Shown piece by piece: positions 6,975 through 14,895 of a stretch of DNA of 64,000 nucleotides (position 1 is the first letter of the stretch; every line of letters starts with the position of its first letter). Position numbers and translations under genes: made by a program. A model generated the notes under the pieces. The model had not been told where the DNA came from. It ran no database searches and saw nothing but the letters and a program-made list of their open reading frames with translations. Source of the stretch: JADGRA01 sp052143535 (GTDB lineage Bacteria > Myxococcota > Myxococcia > Myxococcales > Myxococcaceae); assembly GCA_052143535.1 (NCBI GenBank), contig JBKQSS010000056.1:1-64000 (forward strand), written 5' to 3'.

Positions 6975-8714
6975 ATGGAGCTTCACGGAAGGGGACGCTT
7001 GACCCACGTCGGCAGAGCCGCCGCGTTTGCAGCCCTCGTCTTGCTCGCCGCAATGCCGGCGCGGGCGCAGTCGAACATCGACTCGCGTGGCATCGAGCTC
7101 GTCCCCAACCAGCCGAGCCCGTTTGCGCGGAGCGCCATAACTCTGGACGGCGCGCTGGCGGCACCTGTCGGCACGCTTCGCGGCGAGGGACTTGTCGACA
7201 CGAATTCCCAAATTCTCTCCCTCAGTCTCGGGGACCAAAAACTCGGGAACCTCGTTCCCTACCGAGTCGACGTGCATCTCATCTTCTCCTGGACGCCGCT
7301 CTCCTTCCTGGAGGTAGCCGCCGACCTGCCCTTTACACTCGTCCAGGGAAGCAACTTCGGCGAGCTCGACGCCGCCGGCCTCGACGTCCCCGGCATCAAC
7401 ACCGCCGGCCTCAACGACTTGCGCATTCTTCCCCGCGTTTTCCTCCTCAACGCAGAGAAGGCGCCCTTCGGGGCAGCACTCTCTTTGGAGACGAGGTTTC
7501 CAACGGGCAACACCCAGAGCTTCATGGGGGCCAACACCGTGGTTTTCGCACCGCGCCTGGCTTTAGAGCGGGCCTTGGGACCGGTGCGGATGCTCCTCAA
7601 CGCGGGACTCGTCCTCCAAGGCGCCGGCCAATTCATCAACCTCTACGTCCAGGACCAGCTGATGTTGGGCGGCGGACTCATTTTCCAATTCAACGACTTC
7701 GGGGCGTTTCACGAGTTTCAGCTGATGGCGGAGACGGTGACGTACACCCCCCTGCAGACGCCCTTCACCTCCACCACCTCGACGCCAACCCCCTGGGAGG
7801 TTCTGGTCGGCGTCCGAACTCGCATCGGGAAAATGTTTGGGGCCGAGCTCGACTTTGGCCGGGGAGTGACGAGCAGCCCCGGCTACGGGCGCGAGGCGTT
7901 TCGAGTTATCGCCGCCTTTCGCGTCGACGTCGAACCGCAGCCGAAGGCAGCGGTTCCTGCCCCGCCATCAGACCGCGACCACGACGGGATTCCGGACGAG
8001 CTGGACAAGTGCCCCGACGAGCCCGGCCCGAAGGAGAATGATGGTTGCCCGGACGTGGACACCGACGGCGACGGCGTCCCGGACCGCCTCGACGCCTGCC
8101 CACGGGAACCGGGCTCACGGGAGATGGACGGCTGTCCCGACCGCGACGGCGACCAGATTCCGGACCGCGAGGACAAGTGCCCGGACGAGCCGGGCCCCGC
8201 CGAGAATGACGGGTGCCCGGTGGTGGGCGAGCCGCTGGTTCAGCTCGAAACCAAGCAAATTCGCATTCGCGGCAGCGTTCTCTTCGACACCGGCATGGCC
8301 ACCATCCTCTCCCAGTCCTACCCGTTGCTCGACGAGGTGGTGCAGGTGCTGAAGGACAACCCCACCATCGGCCCGGTGCGCATTGAGGGCAACACCGACA
8401 GCCGCGGGGGGCGCGAATACAACCTCGACCTCTCCGAGCGCCGAGCCCGGGCTGTCCTGGACTACTTGGTGAAGCACGGCATCAAGCGCAGCCGCCTGCG
8501 GACCATCGGCTATGGCTTCGACCATCCGGTGGCCACCAACGAGACCGCCCTCGGCCGCGCCAAAAATCGCCGGGTCGAGTTCCGCCTTTTGGGGCCGGAC
8601 GGCCAAGAGCTTCAGGACACCCCGCTTCCGCCGGCTGGCAAGGCGCCGGCGCCCGCTTCGCCCAAGGCCCCCGAGCCGGCGCCCTTTCCGAGCCCTCCAG
8701 CCAAGACGCCCTGA
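6975..8714 (+). CDS. OmpA-family outer membrane protein with thrombospondin type-3 repeats
   Basis: A 579-residue envelope protein. A signal peptide spans residues 1-31 (core AAFAALVLLAAMPARA). Residues about 45-325 have alternating hydrophobic strands expected of a beta-barrel or porin-like domain. Residues about 328-415 carry Asp-rich type-3 repeats with pairs such as DHDGIPDELDKCPDEPG and DGDGVPDRLDACP, which bind calcium in related proteins. Residues about 430-545 are an OmpA C-terminal domain (NTDSRGGREYNLDLSERRA, then NRRVEF) that binds peptidoglycan. A Pro/Ala tail ends the protein. ATG 6975 has a poor ribosome binding site; TTG 6999, with GGAAGGGG just upstream, would also leave an intact signal peptide and is a real alternative. 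It is convergent with the thioredoxin gene 13 bases away. Confidence 0.9.
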   Translation: MELHGRGRLTHVGRAAAFAALVLLAAMPARAQSNIDSRGIELVPNQPSPFARSAITLDGALAAPVGTLRGEGLVDTNSQILSLSLGDQKLGNLVPYRVDVHLIFSWTPLSFLEVAADLPFTLVQGSNFGELDAAGLDVPGINTAGLNDLRILPRVFLLNAEKAPFGAALSLETRFPTGNTQSFMGANTVVFAPRLALERALGPVRMLLNAGLVLQGAGQFINLYVQDQLMLGGGLIFQFNDFGAFHEFQLMAETVTYTPLQTPFTSTTSTPTPWEVLVGVRTRIGKMFGAELDFGRGVTSSPGYGREAFRVIAAFRVDVEPQPKAAVPAPPSDRDHDGIPDELDKCPDEPGPKENDGCPDVDTDGDGVPDRLDACPREPGSREMDGCPDRDGDQIPDREDKCPDEPGPAENDGCPVVGEPLVQLETKQIRIRGSVLFDTGMATILSQSYPLLDEVVQVLKDNPTIGPVRIEGNTDSRGGREYNLDLSERRARAVLDYLVKHGIKRSRLRTIGYGFDHPVATNETALGRAKNRRVEFRLLGPDGQELQDTPLPPAGKAPAPASPKAPEPAPFPSPPAKTP

Positions 8715-8727
8715 GGCGTCTCGTGTT

Positions 8728-9315
8728 TTAGGACTCGTGCAGCGCCGCTTCGATGCGGGAGCGCCATTCGCGCTCGGAGGCAGAACCAATGTAGGTGGCG
8801 ACCACTTTGCCGCTTCTATCGATGATGACCATGGTGGGCAAAGCACGCACGCCGAAGGCATTGGCCGAGGCGTCATCGCCGATGGCGGCATACGGCGCCA
8901 GGCCCGGCACCTGCTTGTCGATGAAGACGCCCACCTCCACCAGCGCACGGTCCGGGTCATCGAGGCTGGGTGCGACGAAGGCCACCCCGCGGTGCTCGTA
9001 CTCCTGGGCGAGCTTCACCAGCACCGGCATCTCCTCGACGCAAGGCCCACAGAAGGTGCCCCAGAAGTCGAGCAGCACCACCTTGCCGTGCAGCGAGGCG
9101 AGGGCGAGGGTGCCTCCCCCGAAGCGCTGGAAGCCGACGGCCGGGGCCTGTCGCCCAGCGGTGTGGGGGCGGAGCCGCCGGGCCTCTCCAATTCCCGCCC
9201 ACAGCGCCCCGAGGATGCCTACCCCCACGAGGAGGGTGACGAGCAGCCGGCCGAAGCTGTTTGGGGCGGGCGCTGAGTCACCGGGCGGAGAGCTATCCAT
9301 ACTGGGGCCGCTCAC
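8728..9315 (-). CDS. Membrane-anchored TlpA-type thiol:disulfide oxidoreductase
   Basis: A 195-residue TlpA/ResA-like thioredoxin. One N-terminal transmembrane segment (residues about 23-42) anchors it, placing the catalytic domain outside the cytoplasm. The active site is WGTFCGPC (Cys89 and Cys92) and the cis-Pro loop is RALPTMVII. Such proteins reduce disulfides in exported cytochromes or other envelope proteins. The GTG at 9315 directly follows the TAG of the upstream CFI-box gene, implying translational coupling; ATG 9300 is an alternative with AGGTGA twelve bases upstream. Coupling to a gene with four zinc-ribbon cysteines is suggestive but does not identify its partner. Confidence 0.88.
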   Translation of the reverse strand: MSGPSMDSSPPGDSAPAPNSFGRLLVTLLVGVGILGALWAGIGEARRLRPHTAGRQAPAVGFQRFGGGTLALASLHGKVVLLDFWGTFCGPCVEEMPVLVKLAQEYEHRGVAFVAPSLDDPDRALVEVGVFIDKQVPGLAPYAAIGDDASANAFGVRALPTMVIIDRSGKVVATYIGSASEREWRSRIEAALHES

Positions 9316-10431
9316 CTAGCGGGCGCGCTTCTGGGCGTCCACGCTTTTCAGCAGCTGGGCCAGCACCTGTACCACCTTACGCAAAAGCCCGTCGGCGCGT
9401 GGATGGTGTGGAAGCCAAGCAAGCAGTCCGGGCGCTGAGCGGTAGTAGCCGCGCACGAGCCACCGTCCGGCCAGGGACTGCACCAGGACATCGTCTCGGA
9501 AGGCGCGGAAGCGGTGCAATTCGGGCGCCCCGGCGCCGTAGACGTGGGTTACGAGGTAACAGGGGCCGCTGCGCGTCACCCACAGCGTGCGCCCAGTGGA
9601 GAGGTTGGTGACGCCGCGCAGCTCGCGCTCGACGGTATAGAGGAAGGCCAGGAGGTCCCCCCGCACCACCGCGAGAAGCTCCGTCCCGTCGTCCTCGAAT
9701 TCCACGCGCGAGAGGCCGCCGCCGAGGGCCTCGACGCGAAATCCATAGCGGCGGCCGCCCGAAGTCCGTTCCGCGCTCAGTTCCCTCGCCTCGGCGAGGT
9801 AGGCGACGTAGGGCTGACCGCAGCGCGGACAGGTCCGCCGCTGGACGGCGTAGGTCGGCGACAGCTGGACTTCCTCCACCCGGCGGCAGGCCCACTGGGG
9901 GCAGGCCAGTCGCACCCGCAGCGAGGGGGCCGGTCGTGGGTCGAAGCGCGAGGCCCCGGTACCGGCGTCCCACACCGGGAGCGCCACTTCCTCCTCGCGG
10001 ACGAAGGCCCGGCGTGCGGCCCGGGCCTTGCGTTCGAGGGCGGAAGCACGGGCCCAGGCTGCCTCGGCCCGCTCGAGCTGCCCCTCAGTGACGAGGCACA
10101 GGGACTCAAGGTGAGCCTCCAGGGCCTGCGTCAGCGTGGTGTCCCCAGCCGAGGCCACGCCTGCCTGAAGCAGCGCCCAGCCCCGGGCCAGAAGGCCCTC
10201 GCCGTCCGGCAGCAGAGCGGCCGCCCGGGCCCGCGATGGGTCCTGCGCCCGGCGGTACAGGGGCGGCTCCGGCACGCGGGCTACCCATTCGGCGCAGTCC
10301 GCCCGGTAACGCTCGAGCGCCGCGTCACCAGCGGGCGGCGGCCCCAGCGCCCGGGAACGGGCCAATACCGAGGTGAAGAGCTCCTGGGGCTGCACGGGCC
10401 TTCCATAGCGGCTTGCCCCTCGCGCTGTCAC
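9316..10431 (-). CDS. Zinc-ribbon protein with C-terminal CFI-box-like domain
   Basis: A 371-residue protein of unknown function. The N-terminal 145 residues are helical and Ala/Arg-rich. A four-Cys zinc ribbon follows (Cys177, Cys182, Cys201, Cys204 in CPQWAC and CPRCGQP). The last 80 residues begin CYLVTHVYG (Cys291) and run through FRAFRDDVLVQSLAGRWLV and YYRSAP, which resembles the CFI-box C-terminal domain, whose canonical start is CFIATAAYG; here the box is degenerate. The start is uncertain: GTG 10431 gives the full length and GTG 10395 (QPQELFTS) is equally possible, neither with a strong ribosome binding site. Its stop abuts the start of the TlpA gene, so the two are probably co-transcribed. 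Confidence 0.6.
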   Translation of the reverse strand: MTARGASRYGRPVQPQELFTSVLARSRALGPPPAGDAALERYRADCAEWVARVPEPPLYRRAQDPSRARAAALLPDGEGLLARGWALLQAGVASAGDTTLTQALEAHLESLCLVTEGQLERAEAAWARASALERKARAARRAFVREEEVALPVWDAGTGASRFDPRPAPSLRVRLACPQWACRRVEEVQLSPTYAVQRRTCPRCGQPYVAYLAEARELSAERTSGGRRYGFRVEALGGGLSRVEFEDDGTELLAVVRGDLLAFLYTVERELRGVTNLSTGRTLWVTRSGPCYLVTHVYGAGAPELHRFRAFRDDVLVQSLAGRWLVRGYYRSAPGLLAWLPHHPRADGLLRKVVQVLAQLLKSVDAQKRAR

Positions 10432-10500
10432 CCCGCAACCCCTTGGGGAAACTTGTGTAAGCCTTGGGAGTCAGTGTAGGTTTATGTCGGAGGATTGGGC

Positions 10501-10764
10501 ATGGGACTCCTGCGAAAGCTTGGCTGGGCAGTCGCCCTGGTGGCGCTGGGCGCGGTGCTGGCCACGGCCCAGGTGGAGGGGAAAACCCCGCTGCAGCACC
10601 TTGGGGCGGCCCTGGCGGGCCCGGTGTGGCACGGCCTCCAGGCCGGCGTCGCGGCGGCATACGAGCGGGCCAAAGTGTTGCTGGCCAGTCAGCCCGTCGA
10701 GCACCATTCGCCCGAAGACCGGGACGCACTCAATAAACTCATCGCCAAACGGGCTGCGCCGTAA
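10501..10764 (+). CDS. Small exported or membrane-anchored protein
   Basis: An 87-residue protein starting at ATG 10501 with GGAGG seven bases upstream, a strong site. The N-terminus MGLLRKLGWAVALVALGAVLATA is a signal peptide or signal anchor. The remainder is amphipathic, with an acidic, His-containing patch near HHSPEDRDALNKL. Not recognised. It is transcribed divergently from the CFI-box gene across a 69-base gap that must hold both promoters. Confidence 0.65.
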   Translation: MGLLRKLGWAVALVALGAVLATAQVEGKTPLQHLGAALAGPVWHGLQAGVAAAYERAKVLLASQPVEHHSPEDRDALNKLIAKRAAP

Positions 10765-10816
10765 GGTTGTAGGGCCCGGGCCTCGGGGCCCCTTCGCCGG
10801 TGGGGGCCTGTCCAAC

Positions 10817-11548
10817 TCACGTCTGCGCTTCGCCGGTGACGGCGCGAGCCAGCTGCTTGAAGGCGGCGGCCCACAACTCTGCTTCGCGCTGTGCCAAGCC
10901 ACCGCGCTCCAGCGTGCGCAGCATTTCCTCAAGCACTACCTCTGGGTTTTGGGCGTTGAGCGCGTCTGCTGCCAGCAGCGCGCGGCGCATGCGCGAGCGC
11001 AGGACTTCCACAAGGGCGCGGGAGGCCCCGGGCTCGGCCGCGCTGGCGGCGACGGCGGCTCCATCGGCCCGCGCCACCAGGTACAGCAGCACGGCGGCCG
11101 AGGCGGCGAGATTCATCGAGGGTTGGACGTCGCCGGTCGGGATGACGACGACGTCCTGGCACAGAGCAAGCTCAGCGTCGGAGAGGCCGCGGCGCTCGCC
11201 ACCCAGCACCAGCGCCACCGGGCCGCGGGTGGCGGCGGCGCACAGCCGGGCCACGCCTGTCTCGGGGCCAATGCTGGCGCGCCGCTCGAGCTCGCGGCGC
11301 GAGGACGTCCCGAGCACGTACACGCAGCTGGCCAGCGCCTGCGGTAGCTCGGGCACTACCTGCAGGGCCCCAAGGACGTGCCCAGCGCGCACCCCCAATT
11401 TGCCGGCCTGGGCGAAGTCCACCGTCTCGGGCGCCGAGAGCCACAGGCCGGTGACGTCGAAGTTGGCCATGACGCGCGCCACCGCCCCAAGGTTGTCCGG
11501 CGATTGGACTTGGTGGAGCACCACCCGGAGTGCGGCACGAAGCGACAT
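10817..11548 (-). CDS. SpoU/TrmH-family RNA 2'-O-methyltransferase
   Basis: A 243-residue SPOUT-class methyltransferase that uses S-adenosylmethionine to methylate a ribose 2'-OH in tRNA or rRNA. Visible family motifs are NLGAVARVMANF (motif 1), LVLGGERRGLS (motif 2, the xGxERxGL signature) and PSMNLAASAAVLLYL (motif 3), which build the trefoil-knot SAM site. The C-terminal 70 residues form a helical extension like TrmJ-type proteins, so tRNA position 32 is a reasonable but unproven target. ATG 11548 (SLRAALRVVLHQVQSPDN) was chosen because it leads straight into the fold; the longer open frame upstream is Arg/His-rich and overlaps the divergent lipoprotein gene. Confidence 0.8.
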   Translation of the reverse strand: MSLRAALRVVLHQVQSPDNLGAVARVMANFDVTGLWLSAPETVDFAQAGKLGVRAGHVLGALQVVPELPQALASCVYVLGTSSRRELERRASIGPETGVARLCAAATRGPVALVLGGERRGLSDAELALCQDVVVIPTGDVQPSMNLAASAAVLLYLVARADGAAVAASAAEPGASRALVEVLRSRMRRALLAADALNAQNPEVVLEEMLRTLERGGLAQREAELWAAAFKQLARAVTGEAQT

Positions 11549-11635
11549 GGTGTGTCGAGCATGGAGCGGCTCGCCTACAGCGACTTTACTTTCCCCTTGA
11601 GGGGACGGGTTGGTACATTGAGGCGTTCCGACGCA

Positions 11636-12184
11636 ATGCGCTTCCGCCTCTACAGCCTCGCCCTTCTGGGGCTTACCGCCGCCTGTGGCGACGTCTCTTT
11701 GCCGGTGCACGCGCAGACGGCGCGGGCGGCCCTTCTTCAGAGTCCGGAGCAAGTCGAGCTGCTGCCGCTGACGGCGCGCCAGGAGCTCATCCGAGCAGTG
11801 GTGCGCGAGAGTACACAGGAGCAAGCCGGGGCGGCCGACGGGGCGCTGGCGCTGTTTCCCTTCGTCCAGAATGGCGAGCTGCGCGCGGCGCCAGCCCTGG
11901 AGGGCCGCGGTGACTTGTTTGAGGTGCCCGATGCCGGCGAGCCGGCCGCCCTCGTCTTCGAGGGGGACTGGTCCCAGGAGCGGCGCGACAGCCTCCAGGG
12001 GTTGTCCGAGCAGGAAGCCGCCGAGCTGGTGGCGCGCTCGCTCGTGGCGCGCTGGAACCTCCACCCGCGCATGGCCTTGCGGGTGAACCGCGCAGACGGC
12101 GTGCCCTATGCCGCGGCCTACGCCGACGGGGTGCTCCGACTGAACCCGGTGCTCTTGTACCTGGTCGCCTCGGACGTCCGCTAG
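11636..12184 (+). CDS. Putative lipoprotein
   Basis: A 182-residue exported protein starting at ATG 11636. The signal MRFRLYSLALLGLTAAC ends in a Cys at residue 17 within LTAAC, consistent with a lipobox. The mature part is rich in Leu/Glu/Arg helices with no recognised domain. It is divergent from the SpoU methyltransferase gene and upstream of purC, 65 bases away, in the same direction; co-transcription is possible. Confidence 0.65.
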   Translation: MRFRLYSLALLGLTAACGDVSLPVHAQTARAALLQSPEQVELLPLTARQELIRAVVRESTQEQAGAADGALALFPFVQNGELRAAPALEGRGDLFEVPDAGEPAALVFEGDWSQERRDSLQGLSEQEAAELVARSLVARWNLHPRMALRVNRADGVPYAAAYADGVLRLNPVLLYLVASDVR

Positions 12185-12249
12185 TGGCCCCCAAAGGGGT
12201 GCCCCCCTTGGCCTGACCGAGCCGGAACGAGCGTGGTAGGAGGGCCTTC

Positions 12250-13206
12250 ATGTCCGACACGGCCCTCCGCGCCCAGCTCGACTTCACCCTCTCCGAGACA
12301 CACCTCGACGCGCTGGGAGAGCGCTACCGGGGCAAAGTGCGGGACGTCTACCGGAAGGGCGACCGCCTCTTCCTTGTCGCCACGGACCGTCTATCCGCCT
12401 TCGACAAGGTGCTCACCACCGTCCCCTTCAAGGGGGAAGTGCTCAACCGGCTGGCGCAATTCTGGTTTGAGAAGACGGCCGGCATTGCCAAAAACCACCT
12501 CCTGGATGTCCCGGACGCCAACGTCACCGTGGCGCGGGCCACCCAGCCGTTCCCCATTGAAGTCGTCGTCCGCGGCTACCTCACCGGCAGCCTGTGGAGG
12601 GATGTGGAGAAGGGTGAGCACCGCCTCTACGGCGTGCCCATCCCCCAAGGCATGGCCAAGGACGCGGCCTTCCCGACTCCCATCCTCACCCCCTCCACCA
12701 AAGCCGCGCCGGGGGAGCACGACGCGCCCTTGAGCGAAGCGGACGTTGTGGCGCGCGGGCTGGCCACCGCCAAGGAGTGGGGCGCCATCCGCGAGGCAGC
12801 GCTGGCCCTCTTCCAGGAGGGGCAGGCCTGGTCCCGAAGCCGCGGGCTGTTGCTGGTGGACACCAAGTACGAATTCGGAAAAGTGGGCCCCACCCTCTAC
12901 CTCATCGACGAGATTCACACCCCGGACAGCTCCCGCTACTGGCGGGCCTCCGAGTATGAGACGCGACTTCGGGCCGGGCAGGACCAGGCCATGCTGGACA
13001 AGGAGACTGTCCGCCAGTGGCTCATCCGCGAGAAGGGCTTCTCCGGACATGGGCCGCTGCCCGTCATCCCTGAGGACATCCGCCTCAGGACGGCGGAAAC
13101 CTACCTCGACGCTTACCGGGAGATTACCGGCGCCGCGCTTCCTTTGGTGGTGGGCGACGTGGCCGAGCGCATCCGCAAAAACCTCACCACCCATGGGTAC
13201 CTCTAG
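12250..13206 (+). CDS. purC: Phosphoribosylaminoimidazole-succinocarboxamide synthase (SAICAR synthetase)
   Basis: Catalyses ATP-dependent joining of aspartate to CAIR, a step of IMP synthesis. The 318-residue protein is the longer form of the family (about 300 residues, against 237 in E. coli). Clear signatures are YRGKVRDVY near the N-terminus (ATP site), the phosphate-binding RLSAFD block, EVVVRGYLTGSLW, and LIDEIHTPDSSRYW. The ATG at 12250 has TAGGAGGG eight bases upstream. purB lies nearby in convergent orientation, so the two purine genes are neighbours but not one operon. Confidence 0.95.
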   Translation: MSDTALRAQLDFTLSETHLDALGERYRGKVRDVYRKGDRLFLVATDRLSAFDKVLTTVPFKGEVLNRLAQFWFEKTAGIAKNHLLDVPDANVTVARATQPFPIEVVVRGYLTGSLWRDVEKGEHRLYGVPIPQGMAKDAAFPTPILTPSTKAAPGEHDAPLSEADVVARGLATAKEWGAIREAALALFQEGQAWSRSRGLLLVDTKYEFGKVGPTLYLIDEIHTPDSSRYWRASEYETRLRAGQDQAMLDKETVRQWLIREKGFSGHGPLPVIPEDIRLRTAETYLDAYREITGAALPLVVGDVAERIRKNLTTHGYL

Positions 13207-13324
13207 GCCGAGGCGTGGGTCAGCGCGGCCGGCCGAGTCCGAGGGGACACCGGAGGGAGGCCCTTCTTCTAGGCCCCCAGGGGCTCCGTCGAATGCACCG
13301 CGAGTAATTCCAAAAACTTGCGAG

Positions 13325-13504
13325 TTGGCGCGCCCCCTGCATCGTAGCGTCTACGTGCGCGGCGTCATCACCAACCGAGAAGTCCTGCAGAACCTCGGAC
13401 TCATCTACCGCGAGTTTGGCGTCGGCTGCCTGGCCCGGTGCCTGTGGGTGGTGGTGACGCGCAAGTCGACCACTTTCCTCGAGGTGGTGCTCCCGCACCG
13501 CTGA
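13325..13504 (+). CDS. Possible small protein between purC and purB
   Basis: An open frame of about 59 codons with a compact, protein-like sequence (VRGVITNREVLQNLGLIYREF, then GCLARCLWVVVTRKSTTFLEVV). The start is not secure: TTG 13325 or GTG 13355 are the in-frame options and neither has a clear ribosome binding site. Two Cys and a hydrophobic patch near CLWVVV stand out. Function unknown. It is convergent with purB. Confidence 0.4.
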   Translation: MARPLHRSVYVRGVITNREVLQNLGLIYREFGVGCLARCLWVVVTRKSTTFLEVVLPHR

Positions 13505-13538
13505 GGTAACCGGCGGCTGGGGCTGTCCGTCACTCCCG

Positions 13539-14849
13539 CTAGCTGTGGCCAAACACCCGCTGGAAAATCTCATCCACGTGGCGCAGGTGGTACTCGGGTG
13601 AGAAGCAGGCCTCAACGTCCTGCCGGGACAGCACCCGCGTCAGTTCGGGGTCCGCCAAGAGGGCCGTCTTGAAGTCCACCCCTTCCTCGTACGTCCGCAT
13701 GGCATTGCGCTGCACCAGGACGTAGGCCTTCTGGCGGTCGACGCCGCGGCGGGCTAGCTCGAGCAGCAGGCGCTGGCTATTCACCACCCCGCCCAGCAAT
13801 TCGAGGTTGGACAACATGCGCTCCGGGTAGACGCGCAGCGCGTCCATCAGCCCAGTGAAGCGGTGAAGCATGAAGTCGAGCACGGTGGTGGCGTCGGGGC
13901 CCACCATCCGTTCCACGGACGAGTGTGAAATGTCCCGCTCGTGCCAGAGCGAGACGTTTTCCAGCGCAGCCACCGAGTAGCCGCGCAGCATCCGCGCCAG
14001 GCCGCTGAGGTTTTCAGAGAGGATGGGGTTGCGCTTGTGGGGCATCGACGAGCTGCCCTTCTGCCCGGGCGTGAAGGGCTCCTCCACCTCGCGCACCTCG
14101 GTCCGCTGCAGGTGGCGGATTTCCGTGGCGAACTTCTCTAGGGAGCTGCCGAGCAGCGCCAGCACCTGGAAGTACTCGGCGTGGCGGTCGCGCTGGATAA
14201 TTTGGCTCGACGCCGGTGCTGGCTCGAGTCCCAGCACCAGGCAAGCGTGCTCCTCCACCTCTGGGGGAAGGTGGGCAAACGTCCCCACCGAGCCCGAAAG
14301 CTTCCCCACGGCGATGGTCTTCCGGGCATGCACCAGTCGCTCCCGGCCCCGCCGCAGCTCGTCGTACCAAAGCGCAAGCTTGTGGCCGAACGACATCGGC
14401 TCGGCGTGGATGCCGTGGCTGCGCCCCATCATCGGCGTGCGCTTGTGCTCGAAGGCACGGCGCTCGACCGCGCCCATCGCCCCCTCCACCCCTTGCAGCA
14501 AGAGGTCCGCCGCGTCTCGCAGCACCATCCCGAGTGCCGTGTCCAAAACGTCCGAGGACGTCATTCCGAAGTGGAGCCAGCGGGCCGAGGGCCCGATGCG
14601 CTCCTCGAGGAAGGTGAGGAAGGCGATGACGTCATGGCGAGTGACTCGCTCAATCTCCTCGAGGCGGCGCACGTCCCCGTCGTCGAAGTCCCCGGCCCGG
14701 GCGCGACACTCCACCAGCACCTCAGCCGGGGCGATGCCGGCGCGCACCATGCCCTCCAGGGCGGCAAGCTCGACGTCACGCCAGCGGCGCAGGCGAGCCG
14801 GCGCACTCCACAGAGAGGCCATTTCCGGGCGGCTGTAGCGGGAAAGCAT
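13539..14849 (-). CDS. purB: Adenylosuccinate lyase
   Basis: Cleaves SAICAR to AICAR and adenylosuccinate to AMP, both with release of fumarate. The 436-residue protein has the fumarase/aspartase superfamily signature GSSSMPHKRNP at residues 265-275, the conserved MTSSD at 96-100 and the general acid/base histidine block GRSHGIHAEP at 142-151. Length matches the bacterial enzyme of about 430 residues. ATG 14849 gives the usual N-terminus (LSRYSRPEMASLWS); the longer frame upstream is Pro/Arg-rich artefact. It lies 46 bases downstream of the pseudokinase gene on the same strand. Confidence 0.95.
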   Translation of the reverse strand: MLSRYSRPEMASLWSAPARLRRWRDVELAALEGMVRAGIAPAEVLVECRARAGDFDDGDVRRLEEIERVTRHDVIAFLTFLEERIGPSARWLHFGMTSSDVLDTALGMVLRDAADLLLQGVEGAMGAVERRAFEHKRTPMMGRSHGIHAEPMSFGHKLALWYDELRRGRERLVHARKTIAVGKLSGSVGTFAHLPPEVEEHACLVLGLEPAPASSQIIQRDRHAEYFQVLALLGSSLEKFATEIRHLQRTEVREVEEPFTPGQKGSSSMPHKRNPILSENLSGLARMLRGYSVAALENVSLWHERDISHSSVERMVGPDATTVLDFMLHRFTGLMDALRVYPERMLSNLELLGGVVNSQRLLLELARRGVDRQKAYVLVQRNAMRTYEEGVDFKTALLADPELTRVLSRQDVEACFSPEYHLRHVDEIFQRVFGHS

Positions 14850-14895
14850 GCTTTCACGCTGTCCTAACGCGATAGGCGCCCGGACGACAGCGGCT

